64,000 bases of DNA from Bacillus sp. CHD6a (GTDB lineage Bacteria; Bacillota; Bacilli; Bacillales; Bacillaceae_I): positions 124,001 to 188,000 of the forward strand of contig NZ_LBMD01000002.1 of NCBI RefSeq assembly GCF_001293645.1, written 5' to 3'. Numbering within the stretch: position 1 is the stretch's first letter; every line of letters begins with the position of its first letter. Shown here piece by piece: positions 1 to 8,431 of the stretch. The notes under the pieces were generated by a model. It was not told the DNA's origin and searched no databases. It saw nothing but the letters and a program-made list of their open reading frames with translations. Made by a program: the position numbers and the translations under genes.

Positions 1-147
1 TGTGATTCCAAGAACGTGAAGAGCCGTGCGGTCGCAGAAAGAACCGGTTATACTTTAGAGGGAATTCTTAAAAGCAGTGAGCGCGATGTTACCGGGGAAT
101 TGCGGGATACATGTGTGTTTGCGAAAGTGAGATCTGAAGTTATTTAG
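1..147 (+). CDS. GNAT acetyltransferase, C-terminal end (partial)
   Basis: The reading frame is open from the first base and stops at TAG 145-147, giving 48 residues. The piece SRAVAERTGYTLEGILKSSE followed by an acidic Asp region and VFAKV is the usual end of RimJ/RimL-type N-acetyltransferases, where the N.aA...Gf..EG.lR motif lines the acetyl-CoA site and the protein ends in a final beta strand. The rest of the gene lies upstream of the window, so substrate and start cannot be judged. Confidence 0.75.
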   Translation, partial: CDSKNVKSRAVAERTGYTLEGILKSSERDVTGELRDTCVFAKVRSEVI

Positions 148-306
148 GAGAGGCGAGCGAGTAAAGTGCTTGTCTTTTTTTTAGGAGAAAGGGACAAACA
201 CGGTTCCTGTCCTTACTGCCTAACATCTGCTCTTCAATAAAACTTTATTGAAAAACAATAAATGTAGTGGTACATTCATATTATCACGATGAAGCGAGGT
301 GCTTTT

Positions 307-783
307 ATGAAGCATGGTTCTACCCTTTTTTTAAAAATAGCGGTATTTCTTATTGGAACCCCTGTTTTTATTACATGTATAGTTGGGTTGTTTACTCTGA
401 TAAAAAATCCAGCAACTCCTGAATACGCGTATATTCTCTACCCTATTGTAGCGGGGATGCTTGTAACCACCATTCCATTTTATTTTGCATTGTTTCAGGC
501 GCTGAAACTTTTGGGGTATATTGATAAAAACGAGGCCTTCTCGCAATTTTCGGTAGAAGCATTAAAGAAAATTAAATTTTGTGCGATTACAATCAGTTGT
601 GTGTATGTTGTAATCATGCCGTTTGTCTTTCTGTTAGCAGATAAAGATGATGCGCCTGGTGCGATCATCATGGGCGCGGTCCCAATCTTTGCATCCATCG
701 TAATTGCTGTATTCGCTGCGGTCCTTCAGAGGCTTTTGCAGGTAGCCATCGACATAAAATCTGAAAATGACTTAACAGTGTGA
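307..783 (+). CDS. DUF2975 membrane protein
   Basis: 158 residues with four predicted membrane segments (about residues 7-28, 42-65, 92-115, 120-145) and a charged tail. The pattern, including ALKLLGYIDKNEAFS after the second helix, is that of DUF2975 (YoaS-like) proteins of Firmicutes. These are almost always encoded next to a YozG-type repressor, as here. The start at ATG 307 is chosen over an in-frame ATG at 289 because GAGGTG lies just upstream of 307. The stop is followed after 10 bases by the regulator gene, so the two form an operon. Molecular function is unknown. Confidence 0.75.
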   Translation: MKHGSTLFLKIAVFLIGTPVFITCIVGLFTLIKNPATPEYAYILYPIVAGMLVTTIPFYFALFQALKLLGYIDKNEAFSQFSVEALKKIKFCAITISCVYVVIMPFVFLLADKDDAPGAIIMGAVPIFASIVIAVFAAVLQRLLQVAIDIKSENDLTV

Positions 784-793
784 GGTGAAGACA

Positions 794-1006
794 ATGGCTA
801 TCATCATAAATGTCGATGTCATGTTGGCAAAAAGAAAAATGAGCGTTACCGAACTTTCAGAAAGAGTCGGAATCACCATGGCAAACCTCTCTATCCTCAA
901 GAATGGCAAAGCCAAAGCCATTCGTTTCTCCACCCTCGAGGCGGTCTGTAAAGCGCTCGACTGCCAACCGGGAGACATTTTGGAGTACAGACCCGAGGAG
1001 GAGTAG
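794..1006 (+). CDS. yozG: XRE-family regulator, YozG type
   Basis: 70-residue helix-turn-helix protein: MAIIINVDVMLAKRKMSV, then a recognition region (TELSERVGITMANLSILKNG), then the C-terminal CQPGDILEY motif typical of small Cro/CI proteins of the YozG type. It consists of little more than the DNA-binding domain. ATG 794 is preferred because GAGGTGA sits at 783-789; a GTG at 785 lies inside that ribosome binding site. It follows the DUF2975 gene closely. Regulators of this kind usually control their own operon; that is inferred. Confidence 0.85.
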   Translation: MAIIINVDVMLAKRKMSVTELSERVGITMANLSILKNGKAKAIRFSTLEAVCKALDCQPGDILEYRPEEE

Positions 1007-1091
1007 GTAGAGCAAGGAGCTTTTGAGGATTATAACCATTCCGTTGGTTGATGTATATCTTTTTTTAGGATTTCAACTGGCAGAAGTTAAA

Positions 1092-1136
1092 AGAGGGTTC
1101 TATCGCTTGGACGAAGTGGTAGAACCCTCTTTTTTT
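1092..1136 (+). terminator. Rho-independent terminator
   Basis: Eleven-base perfect stem (AGAGGGTTCTA / TAGAACCCTCT) with a 17-base loop and a run of seven T. It closes the DUF2975-yozG operon. The loop sequence TCGCTTG..CGaAG.GG recurs in the terminator at 34769. Confidence 0.85.
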
Positions 1137-1145
1137 CGTAAAATT

Positions 1146-1237
1146 GTAGAACGTTGGTGTTAACAGGTAGAAGCTCTGTTGGGAAATGTAGAAGCTCACC
1201 GAATAAAGGTCGAAGGTGGCGGGGGAAAGGTATAACG
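1146..1237. repeat. 21-bp periodic array, family A, copy 1
   Basis: Four consecutive 21-bp units, each starting GTAGAAC, GTAGAAG or GTCGAAG, followed by a GTATAAC end unit. Unit starts are at 1146, 1167, 1188, 1209 and 1230. Several units end in GGGAAAT or AAAG. It directly follows the terminator. Copies 2 and 3 are at 2997 and 34823. Open frames across it are repeat artefacts. Confidence 0.8.
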
Positions 1238-1346
1238 TCCTCGCTATATTCCATGAGTCTTTCACAATCTTAGATAGTCTATATAAAATGCGTTGTCCTA
1301 AGAATTGGAGCCTCCAAGTTATCTCCTCAACCACATTCCTAACCCA

Positions 1347-1374
1347 TTGACAGAATGAAACAGCATGCTATAAT
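1347..1374 (+). promoter_or_regulatory. SigA-type promoter
   Basis: TTGACA at 1347-1352 and TATAAT at 1369-1374, 16 bases apart: both hexamers match consensus exactly. It reads towards the ABC-ATPase remnant and MFS exporter, with the Zur-like box just downstream. Confidence 0.8.
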
Positions 1375-1384
1375 TCCGTTAGAT

Positions 1385-1405
1385 AAAACGTAATGATTTT
1401 GATTT
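1385..1405 (+). promoter_or_regulatory. Zur-box-like operator
   Basis: The 21 bases from 1385 match the Bacillus Zur consensus AAATCGTAATNATTACGATTT at all but three positions. The site starts 10 bases after the -10 hexamer, where a bound repressor would block initiation. A second, weaker half-site (AAATCGAAATCATG) follows at 1418. This suggests zinc-responsive control of the exporter gene. Confidence 0.6.
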
Positions 1406-1470
1406 AACAAATATTTTAAATCGAAATCATGTCTTTATAAAAGAAAGGAAAAGCGGTTACTGGTTTAAAC

Positions 1471-1671
1471 ATGGAAGATCTCCGAGGATTGCAAAGTATA
1501 AACTATCCGTTTAAGAGAAGATATCATGATATTCAAGCGGCAGCTTATCTTTGCGACAGGATGATCATTTTAAAAGACGGTCAAATCGAAGAAACAATTA
1601 GAACGCAAGATTTAGGCCAAGTACAATCATCCTATGCCAAAAAACTATTACATTCGTTACTAACGATATAA
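1471..1671 (+). pseudogene. 5'-truncated metallophore/nickel-type ABC ATPase (CntF/NikE-like) remnant
   Basis: 66 codons matching only the C-terminal part of an Opp/Nik-family ATPase. After a region resembling the strand before the H-loop come HDIQAAAYLCDRMIILKDGQ and a tail like the oligopeptide/nickel ATPases. Walker A, signature and Walker B motifs are all missing, so it cannot bind ATP. The expected L.FI.THD before the switch histidine is corrupted to PFKRRYHD. It lies directly behind a strong promoter and Zur-like box and 12 bases before an intact MFS exporter. The best reading is an internal deletion of a cnt-type metallophore operon that joined its promoter to its last two genes. Confidence 0.65.
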
Positions 1672-1683
1672 GGAGAGAGACAG

Positions 1684-2844
1684 ATGAAAGGCGCGTTATC
1701 TTGGCCCTTTATGAGGCTGTATATTCTGGTGCTCTTCTATTTCAGTGCCAATGCTATCTTAAATGTCATTATTCCTTTGCAAGGAAAGGCACTCGGAGCA
1801 ACTAATACCACAATAGGAATGATCATGGGGGCCTATTTATTTACTACGATGTTCCTTAGACCATGGGCAGGTCAGTTAATTGCTCGGTACGGTCCCATTC
1901 CCATTTTACGTACCATTTTGGTTGTAAACGGAATAGCCTTAATTTTATATGCCGTTACTGGACTGGGCGGCTACGCATTTGCGAGAATCTTGCAGGGTGT
2001 GTGTACGGCTTTCTTTTCCATGGCATTGCAGATTGGAATCATGGATGCACTTCCCGAAAAAGATCGCTCCCAAGGAATATCATTGTATTCTCTTTTTTCC
2101 TATATTCCAGGAATCATTGGTCCGCTCTTGGCCCTTGGAATATGGCAAGAGGGAATGGGAGCTTTCGGGATAGTCATGGTTACCTTGGCTGTTGTAACAG
2201 GTTTGATTGGTTTTACAGCAAGGGTAGGGGGACAGACAGATGTAAAAGCTCCTAGCCACCCATCTTTAGGGGTGGGAAAGGCTTTACGTCAATTAGTAGC
2301 TAATCCGGATCTTTCAAGAAGCTGCATACTAATGCTATTTGGGTCCATTGTGTTTGGGGCAACGACCATTTTCATTCCCCTCTATTCGATGCAAGTCCCA
2401 GATGGAAATGCTGGAATCTTTCTGATGTTGATGGCCTCTACGGTTGTCGTATCTCGATTTACTTTACGAAAAAGGATCCCGTCCGACGGCAAATGGCATT
2501 CTTTCTTTATGATGGCGACTATGCTCTTACTCACAATTGGGACGCTAAGTATCAGCTATGCAATAGAAGGTGGAGCTGTATTCTTCTATTTTGGAGCCAT
2601 TATGGTTGGGGTCGCTCAAGCACTGCTCTACCCATCACTCACAACGTATCTTAGCCTTGTCCTACCAAAGGCTAGTAGGAATGTGTTATTAGGTCTCTTC
2701 ATAGCCTCTGCCGACCTCGGAGTGAGCATGGGAGGCGCTGTTATGGGGCCAGTTGCAGATCTTACTTCTTACTCCACCGTATACGTGGTTTGTTCGGTAT
2801 TGGGGGGAGTAATGACGCTAGTAGCATACCGTCGGAGTATGTGA
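1684..2844 (+). CDS. MFS exporter, CntE-like (opine metallophore export)
   Basis: 386 residues with about 12 membrane helices. The N-terminus (ILNVIIPLQGKALGATNTTI, then a GA..F...LRPWAGQLIARYG loop) resembles MFS exporters of the staphylopine/CntE group, which release opine-type metal chelators. The gene starts at ATG 1684 after AGGAGAGAGAC and follows the ATPase remnant, the CntF-CntE order known from staphylococcal cnt operons. The Zur-like promoter upstream supports a role in zinc or metallophore traffic. No metallophore biosynthesis gene is in the window, so it may export something else or be a relic. Family is confident; substrate is inferred. Confidence 0.6.
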   Translation: MKGALSWPFMRLYILVLFYFSANAILNVIIPLQGKALGATNTTIGMIMGAYLFTTMFLRPWAGQLIARYGPIPILRTILVVNGIALILYAVTGLGGYAFARILQGVCTAFFSMALQIGIMDALPEKDRSQGISLYSLFSYIPGIIGPLLALGIWQEGMGAFGIVMVTLAVVTGLIGFTARVGGQTDVKAPSHPSLGVGKALRQLVANPDLSRSCILMLFGSIVFGATTIFIPLYSMQVPDGNAGIFLMLMASTVVVSRFTLRKRIPSDGKWHSFFMMATMLLLTIGTLSISYAIEGGAVFFYFGAIMVGVAQALLYPSLTTYLSLVLPKASRNVLLGLFIASADLGVSMGGAVMGPVADLTSYSTVYVVCSVLGGVMTLVAYRRSM

Positions 2845-2937
2845 GTCAGCGTTGTAGGTCCCTTGACCGATCTCCAACATTACGTCTTGAACAATGGAAG
2901 TCTGAGGACTTGTAAGACTATAGGTTTGAATTATCAA

Positions 2938-2989
2938 GGGATGGTTGAAAGTGCTATGATGGGAGCACTGTCAACCATCCCTTTTTATT
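2938..2989 (+). terminator. Rho-independent terminator
   Basis: Eleven-base perfect stem GGGATGGTTGA / TCAACCATCCC with a 22-base loop, then TTTTTATT. It ends the exporter transcript and is followed at once by a 21-bp array. Confidence 0.8.
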
Positions 2990-2996
2990 AAAAGTT

Positions 2997-3090
2997 GTAG
3001 AAGGTTGATGTGAAACGGTAGAACATCATTTGGGAAATGTAGAAGGCTACCGCAAAGATGTATAAGGTAGATGCTGAAATGGTATAAGCT
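2997..3090. repeat. 21-bp periodic array, family A, copy 2
   Basis: Units start at 2997, 3018, 3039, 3060 and 3082 (one unit is 22 bp). Each begins GTAGAA or GTATAA, with GGGAAAT at the end of the second unit, as in copies 1 and 3. Again placed directly after a terminator. Confidence 0.8.
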
Positions 3091-3102
3091 TAAACCGCTA
3101 TA

Positions 3103-3297
3103 CTACATATCAAACGGATATTGTCCCCTGAAAAATAATATTAAATCTCCAATAACACCGATGCAAAAGAAAATAAAGTAGTAGCTGGCGTTGGAAACTT
3201 CCTTATTAAGTAGTTCATTAAATGCTTGCACAAACATTCGGTTAAAACCGAACCAGCTTAGTACCCAGGCAATGATTAAAAAAGCAACAATGGTCAT
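3103..3297 (-). CDS. Small membrane protein, unknown
   Basis: 64 residues with two hydrophobic segments (about 2-16 and 39-56) around a polar stretch. The start at 3297 has a purine-rich ribosome binding site (GGGGGAGAGG) about 8 bases upstream on the minus strand. No family is recognised. It stands alone between the exporter and rlmCD, transcribed against both. It could be an unannotated short membrane protein or a chance frame; the good ribosome binding site favours a gene. Confidence 0.5.
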   Translation of the reverse strand: MTIVAFLIIAWVLSWFGFNRMFVQAFNELLNKEVSNASYYFIFFCIGVIGDLILFFRGQYPFDM

Positions 3298-3437
3298 TTT
3301 GCATCCTCTCCCCCATAAAAACTACTCTAATATTAACATATTCAACCAACAAGTATCCCACCACCCCAACTGGCAAGCCAAACCTCCATGTGGTACAATC
3401 GGAACAGCGATTTTAAACGTGAAGGAAGAGAAAATAC

Positions 3438-4805
3438 ATGACAGTACCTGTTCAAAAAAATGAATACTACGATGTTACCGTACAGGATTTAACCCATGAT
3501 GGTGCCGGCGTAGCAAAAATAGATGGCTTTCCGATCTTCGTCCAAAATGCTCTGCCGGACGAGGAGATTAAAGTTAAAATAATAAAAGTGAAAAAAGGCT
3601 ACGCATTCGGTCGGCTGGAGGAAATCTACAAGTCAAGCCCTTACCGTGTAGATGCCCCATGCCCCATCTACAAACAATGCGGAGGCTGCCAGCTTCAACA
3701 TTTGAGCTATGAAGGTCAACTTGTGGCCAAGCAAAAGCAAGTTAAAGATGTCCTTGAACGCATAGGCCACCTAAAAGACGTTCCGGTTCACCCGGTACTT
3801 GGTATGGACTATAATCCATGGCGCTACCGCAACAAAGCGCAGGTACCAATTGGGGAACGTGAAGGCGGGCTAATTGCAGGCTTCTACCAACAGCGCAGCC
3901 ACGAAATCATCGATATGAAGGAATGCTTGATCCAGCAGGAAATAAACGATCGTGTTGTACAAACGGTCCGAGAAATCTGCGATAAGCATGGAGTGCGTGC
4001 TTATAATGAAAAAACACACAAAGGTGTGCTGCGACATGTGATGGCCCGTTATGGATTAGTGACTGGTGAAGTGATGATTGTCCTCATTACCCGCACGCCA
4101 GACATTACTAACCGCAGAGCGATTGTGGAAGAAATTACTGCCGCCCTACCAGAAGTGAAATCAGTCGTGCAGAACGTAAACACGAAGAAAACGAACGTAA
4201 TTTTCGGAGACGAAACGCGTGTGCTTTGGGGAAATGAGTATATCTACGATTTCATCGGCGACATCAAGTTTGCCATCTCCGCTAGATCTTTTTATCAGGT
4301 CAACCCGGAGCAAACGAAAGTGCTGTATGAAAAAGCCCTAGAATATGCTGACTTAAGCGGGGAAGATAGTGTCATCGACGCTTACTGTGGTATCGGGACC
4401 ATCTCCTTGTTTTTGGCCCAAAAAGCCAAAAAAGTGTTTGGAGTAGAAATCGTCTCAGAAGCAATTGAAGATGCAAAACGAAATGCAGAACTGAACGAAA
4501 TTACCAATACGGAGTTTGCCGTGGGAGAAGCGGAAGTCGTGATTCCTAAATGGTATAAGGAAGGGAACAGCGCGGACGTGCTAGTTGTAGATCCGCCACG
4601 TAAAGGCTGTGATGAAGCACTGCTGAAAACTATCCTTGAAATGAAGCCAAAGAAGGTAGTATATGTATCCTGTAATCCGGCGACACTTGCGAGAGATTTA
4701 AGAGTGTTGGAGGATGGGGGATATAAGACGGTTGAGGTGCAGCCGGTAGACATGTTCCCTCATACGGTACACGTCGAGGCTGTCGCATCATTGGAATTAA
4801 AATAA
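3438..4805 (+). CDS. rlmCD: 23S rRNA (uracil-5-)-methyltransferase RlmCD
   Basis: 455 residues. An N-terminal TRAM domain (about 6-65) is followed by an Fe-S cluster set (Cys75, Cys81, Cys84, Cys163) and a Rossmann methyltransferase domain with [11 protein letters not shown] (SAM binding), [12 protein letters not shown] and the catalytic cysteine in [11 protein letters not shown]. This is the RumA/RlmD family. In Bacillus the YefA/RlmCD enzyme makes both m5U747 and m5U1939 in 23S rRNA. The length is normal and all key residues are present. Monocistronic, with a terminator at 4862. Dual specificity is assumed from the Bacillus homologue. Confidence 0.93.
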   Translation: MTVPVQKNEYYDVTVQDLTHDGAGVAKIDGFPIFVQNALPDEEIKVKIIKVKKGYAFGRLEEIYKSSPYRVDAPCPIYKQCGGCQLQHLSYEGQLVAKQKQVKDVLERIGHLKDVPVHPVLGMDYNPWRYRNKAQVPIGEREGGLIAGFYQQRSHEIIDMKECLIQQEINDRVVQTVREICDKHGVRAYNEKTHKGVLRHVMARYGLVTGEVMIVLITRTPDITNRRAIVEEITAALPEVKSVVQNVNTKKTNVIFGDETRVLWGNEYIYDFIGDIKFAISARSFYQVNPEQTKVLYEKALEYADLSGEDSVIDAYCGIGTISLFLAQKAKKVFGVEIVSEAIEDAKRNAELNEITNTEFAVGEAEVVIPKWYKEGNSADVLVVDPPRKGCDEALLKTILEMKPKKVVYVSCNPATLARDLRVLEDGGYKTVEVQPVDMFPHTVHVEAVASLELK

Positions 4806-4861
4806 TATGTCATCAAAAGCCATAACAACAGGCTTAGGTTGAAGTTAACTCGTTCTTTATG

Positions 4862-4895
4862 ACCCTTGGACTATCAGGTTCAAGGGTTTTTATTT
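4862..4895 (+). terminator. Rho-independent terminator of rlmCD
   Basis: Stem ACCCTTG / CAAGGGT with a 12-base loop, then TTTTATTTT. Located about 57 bases after the rlmCD stop codon. Confidence 0.75.
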
Positions 4896-4943
4896 TAGGA
4901 AGAGCAAGGGTGGTACCTGACTTCTGCCTTTTACTGAAATGTA

Positions 4944-4967
4944 AAGGGGCTTTCTAGAAAGCCCCTT
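4944..4967. other. Perfect 24-bp palindrome
   Basis: AAGGGGCTTTC-TA-GAAAGCCCCTT is a perfect palindrome. The half AAAAGGGGCTTTCTcG recurs at 5113. It overlaps the end of the minus-strand coding remnant at 4954-5100 and may be its former terminator. Confidence 0.5.
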
Positions 4968-5100
4968 GAAATAACTTGCCCTTAACATGAAGGTGGGTGA
5001 TACGGTAATGTTCTAACACGCCCATCATTATATTCTGTTGTTCAAACATTCCAATTTGCGTCTGAAAGGCAAGGAATTGTTCATCCGTTTCTTTTTGCTT
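4954..5100 (-). pseudogene. C-terminal coding remnant, unidentified
   Basis: The minus strand shows 48 codons of protein-like composition (for example TDEQFLAFQTQIGMFEQQN) ending at TAG 4954, but the frame is closed by a stop just upstream and has no start with a ribosome binding site. It looks like the helical tail of a decayed regulator or small protein. Function cannot be assigned; it could also be chance. Confidence 0.25.
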
Positions 5101-5156
5101 TTAAAGACTAATAAAAGGGGCTTTCTCGTATCTTTTACTCTAGAATCATGAAAGTA

Positions 5157-5660
<504 letters not shown>

Positions 5661-5706
5661 CTATATTACCTCCTTTTTAATTAAGTCCTTAAAAATAAGG
5701 TTACGG

Positions 5707-5734
5707 TATTTTATGTTGTTCTATTTTTAATGGT
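5707..5734 (-). promoter_or_regulatory. SigK-like promoter of the Gly-Ser repeat gene
   Basis: On the minus strand the -10 element CATAAAATA (5715-5707) matches the SigK consensus CATANNNTA, with AC (5734-5733) 17 bases upstream, matching the short SigK -35. This fits expression in the mother cell late in sporulation. Confidence 0.55.
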
Positions 5735-5780
5735 TCTCCATATTGCTCAATAAAATCATTATCAAGCGCACAATTTTGTT

Positions 5781-5789
5781 CATATGATA
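5781..5789 (+). promoter_or_regulatory. SigK-like -10 element of the CotH gene
   Basis: CATATGATA matches CATANNNTA exactly, 31 bases before the CotH start. The -35 region has no clear AC at the right distance, so the call is tentative. GGGGGAGG at about 5800 is the ribosome binding site. Confidence 0.45.
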
Positions 5790-5820
5790 AGGATAAAATG
5801 TGGGGGAGGCAATGATTTAG

Positions 5821-6906
5821 ATGCAATTAAACGAAATATCTACAATAAAAATATCAATAGAACCTAAATTACTACAATCCCTGGAAAACAATATATGGCA
5901 GGAGGATCCCATTCCTTCCAAAATAGAAATAAACAACCATACTTACGATATAGGAATAACCTACCGTGGTAATCACACGAGGAAATTCAACAAAAAGTCT
6001 TATCGAATTATTTTTAATGAATATAATAAAGAATTTGCAGCGCGAGAAGTTCATCTTAATGCAGAATACTGTGATCCTTCATTAATACGAAATAAGTTAT
6101 CCTTTGAATTTTTCAAAAAAATTGGGAGTATGGCACCTGACTCCAATCATGTTTTCCTCGAGTTTAATGGAGAGCCTGCAGGCATTTATTTGCTGCTCGA
6201 ATCCGTAGATGATTTATTTTTGCAAAACAGACAGCTTTCCTATGGCCCCATCTATTACGCAACGAATCATAAAACTAATTTTTCTTTATTAACTACAAAA
6301 GGAAAGTTGAAAGACTCCTTGATCTCAGGGTATTTACGTAAGTTAGGAGATGATAAGGACGACCTTGAATTAGAGAGATTCATAGCAAAAATAAACACCA
6401 TTCCACGCCATGTTTTTGGGGAAGAAATAGAGAAGTACTTGGATGTGAAAAAATACTTGAATTGGCTTTGCGGGGTGATTTGTACACAGAACTATGATGC
6501 GTTTATTCAAAATTATGCGCTTCATCGAAATGGTCAAACAGGATTATATGAAATGATTCCTTGGGATTTTGATGCCACGTTCGGTCGGAATTGGAACGGA
6601 AAAGTGATGAAATGTGATAAAGTGCCGATTGAAGGATTTAATACACTCACAGCAAGACTTCTTGATGTAAAGGAGTTTCGCAATCAATATCAATTACGTC
6701 TAAACGAAATATTAGACACCCACTTTACTACTTCAGAATTAGAGCCACTAATCAGCAATCTCCACAGCAAACTAGGTTCATACCTATCACATGATCCCTA
6801 CAAAAAAGATACTGTCGAGTTGTTTGATCAAGAGCCAGAATTTATGATGAATTTTATTTTAGATCGAAATCAATATCTTCGGAATCATCTGAAGGACCTG
6901 GAATAA
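5821..6906 (+). CDS. cotH: CotH-family spore coat protein kinase
   Basis: 361 residues of the CotH family, atypical protein kinases that phosphorylate coat proteins in the mother cell. Visible motifs: a beta-rich N-terminus with YRGNHTRKFNKKSYRI (nucleotide-binding lysines), LNAEYCDPSLIRNKLSFEFF, GIYLLLESVDDLFL, and the metal/catalytic segment MIPWDFDATFGRNW. Length equals that of B. subtilis CotH. It is transcribed away from the Gly-Ser repeat gene, its likely substrate. The ribosome binding site is 11-12 bases before ATG 5821, slightly long. A terminator lies at 7257, beyond an inserted repeat element. Confidence 0.88.
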   Translation: MQLNEISTIKISIEPKLLQSLENNIWQEDPIPSKIEINNHTYDIGITYRGNHTRKFNKKSYRIIFNEYNKEFAAREVHLNAEYCDPSLIRNKLSFEFFKKIGSMAPDSNHVFLEFNGEPAGIYLLLESVDDLFLQNRQLSYGPIYYATNHKTNFSLLTTKGKLKDSLISGYLRKLGDDKDDLELERFIAKINTIPRHVFGEEIEKYLDVKKYLNWLCGVICTQNYDAFIQNYALHRNGQTGLYEMIPWDFDATFGRNWNGKVMKCDKVPIEGFNTLTARLLDVKEFRNQYQLRLNEILDTHFTTSELEPLISNLHSKLGSYLSHDPYKKDTVELFDQEPEFMMNFILDRNQYLRNHLKDLE

Positions 6907-6938
6907 AGGCTTGTTCTAAACTCCCGGGATTTAATGAA

Positions 6939-7148
6939 GCCACTGAAAAACTGATAACGTAATGTTTTTTACGATTCCTAGCTGTGGATTGTAGCAAAAG
7001 GCGAAGACTCCTGAGGGAGATAGCGGTAGGTGGAGACCCCGCAGCGAAGCGAGGAGGCTCCAGCACCGCCCCTAGGAAAGCGAAGCCATTTGCGGAAATC
7101 CACAGCGGTGTTTAGTAAAATTTCAAAATCAAAGTCTTTTTCAGTGGC
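6939..7148. mobile_element. MITE-like element, copy 1
   Basis: A 210-bp element bounded by perfect 12-bp terminal inverted repeats, GCCACTGAAAAA at 6939-6950 and TTTTTCAGTGGC at 7137-7148. The interior is GC-richer than its surroundings and contains CGAAGACTCCTGAGGGAG, GGTGGAGACCCCGC and AGCGAAGCCATTTGCGGAAA. It has no coding capacity. A near-identical inverted copy is at 13449-13659. It sits between cotH and cotH's terminator. Confidence 0.75.
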
Positions 7149-7256
7149 TTCGGCGTAGCCGAGGAGGCTCCAGCACCGCCCCTAGGAAAGCGAAGCCATT
7201 TGCGAAAATCCACAGCGGTGTTTAGTAAAATTTTAAAACTAAGGTTTTTTAAGTGT
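7149..7256. repeat. Partial tandem copy of the MITE-like element
   Basis: From about 7155 the sequence repeats the right half of the adjacent element almost exactly (GAGGAGGCTCCAGCACCGCC, then AGCGAAGCCATTTGCG and CACAGCGGTGTTTAGTAAAA), ending in a degraded right end. This is a tandem partial duplication or a second truncated insertion. Confidence 0.75.
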
Positions 7257-7282
7257 CTTCCATCAAATGGGAGTTTTTTTTT
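7257..7282 (+). terminator. Terminator, probably of cotH
   Basis: Short stem CTTCCAT / ATGGGAG (one G-T pair) with a 3-base loop and nine T. It lies 350 bases after the cotH stop codon, displaced by the inserted repeat elements. Confidence 0.55.
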
Positions 7283-7479
7283 GTCTCAATCTGCCTCTCA
7301 AGCCCATTTTACACTGCGTAGTCATCCTCCTTTCACGTTTCGGACGAAGCAAAATAGGATATAAAAACACATCCATTTTCCTCCTTTATAGACAAACAAG
7401 GATGGATGACGGTGAAACTACTTTCCTAACATCGTAGAAAGCTATATAACTTCATTATATTATTGGGGTGGCTAGACAA

Positions 7480-8430
7480 ATGAGAATTATTGTGACGGGA
7501 GCTGCTGGTTTTATCGGCTCCCATTTATGTGAGCGGTTATTAAAAGAAAAAGAGAATGTGGTTATTGGTATCGATGGCTTCATTGATCCTGCTTTGAAAC
7601 CGATAAAACAGAGAAATTTAGGAAACCTGTTGAACCATCCACGTTTTCAATTTTTAAATAAAAATTTACTAGAGTTGGATTGGAGTAAGGTTTTAGCTAA
7701 AGATGATGTGATCTTTCATCTGGCAGCTGTACCAGGAGTTCGATCAAGTTGGGGAAACAACTTTCGATTGTATGTAGAAAATAATATTCTTGTAACACAA
7801 CGATTGCTGGAAGCGTGTAAAACGATTCCTATTAAGAAGTTGATTTATGCCTCCACTTCTTCTGTTTACGGGGAGAAAATAGGGAGGGTTTCTGAAGATA
7901 GTGTACCTTTTCCACTCTCTCCTTATGGAGTAACGAAACTTACAGGAGAGTATTTATGTAAGGTGTATAGTGAAAATGATGGAATACCGATAACCATGCT
8001 TCGCTATTTTACCGTGTATGGACCTAGGCAGCGTTCTGATATGGCTTTTCATAAATTTATTGCATGCATCATAAAAAAGAAACCCATTCCCATATACGGA
8101 GATGGAAAGCAAACGCGTGACTTTACGTATATAGGGGACTGTGTGGAAGGAACAGTTTCCGTTCTCCATGCGGACCATGTTATTGGGGAAACGATTAACA
8201 TAGGGGGAAAGGAACGTAAATCTATCTTAGAAGTTGTTGAAATACTAGAAGAGATTACGGGTCAAAAAACTTCGCTAGACTTTATTGGAAAACCGCGCGG
8301 GGAACCAAGGCATACATGGGCTGATATTACAAAAGCAGAAAAGCTACTACACTATTCACCAACTGTGTCCTTAAAAGAGGGGCTTCAATATGAGTTAAAG
8401 GATTTACTAGATTTATATAAGGAGGTGTAG
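7480..8430 (+). CDS. NAD-dependent nucleotide-sugar epimerase/dehydratase (YtcB-like)
   Basis: 316 residues, extended SDR family. The Rossmann motif TGAAGFIGSHL is at the N-terminus, followed by HLAAVPGVR, the catalytic serine/threonine stretch STSSVYGE and the YGVTK catalytic pair. It probably interconverts UDP-sugars such as UDP-galacturonate/glucuronate, providing donors for coat glycans. ATG 7480 is chosen because GGGGTGG lies 8 bases upstream; GTG 7468 is inside it. The stop abuts the glycosyltransferase gene (one base between), so they form an operon. B. subtilis has a similar ytcB/ytcC pair beside cotS genes. Confidence 0.82.
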   Translation: MRIIVTGAAGFIGSHLCERLLKEKENVVIGIDGFIDPALKPIKQRNLGNLLNHPRFQFLNKNLLELDWSKVLAKDDVIFHLAAVPGVRSSWGNNFRLYVENNILVTQRLLEACKTIPIKKLIYASTSSVYGEKIGRVSEDSVPFPLSPYGVTKLTGEYLCKVYSENDGIPITMLRYFTVYGPRQRSDMAFHKFIACIIKKKPIPIYGDGKQTRDFTYIGDCVEGTVSVLHADHVIGETINIGGKERKSILEVVEILEEITGQKTSLDFIGKPRGEPRHTWADITKAEKLLHYSPTVSLKEGLQYELKDLLDLYKEV

Positions 8431-8431
8431 G

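Noticed and set aside
1065-1334. 89-codon minus-strand frame across the first 21-bp array
   Set aside because: Same artefact of a 21-base period; it also covers a strong terminator. The matching frame at 34763-34960 was rejected for the same reason.
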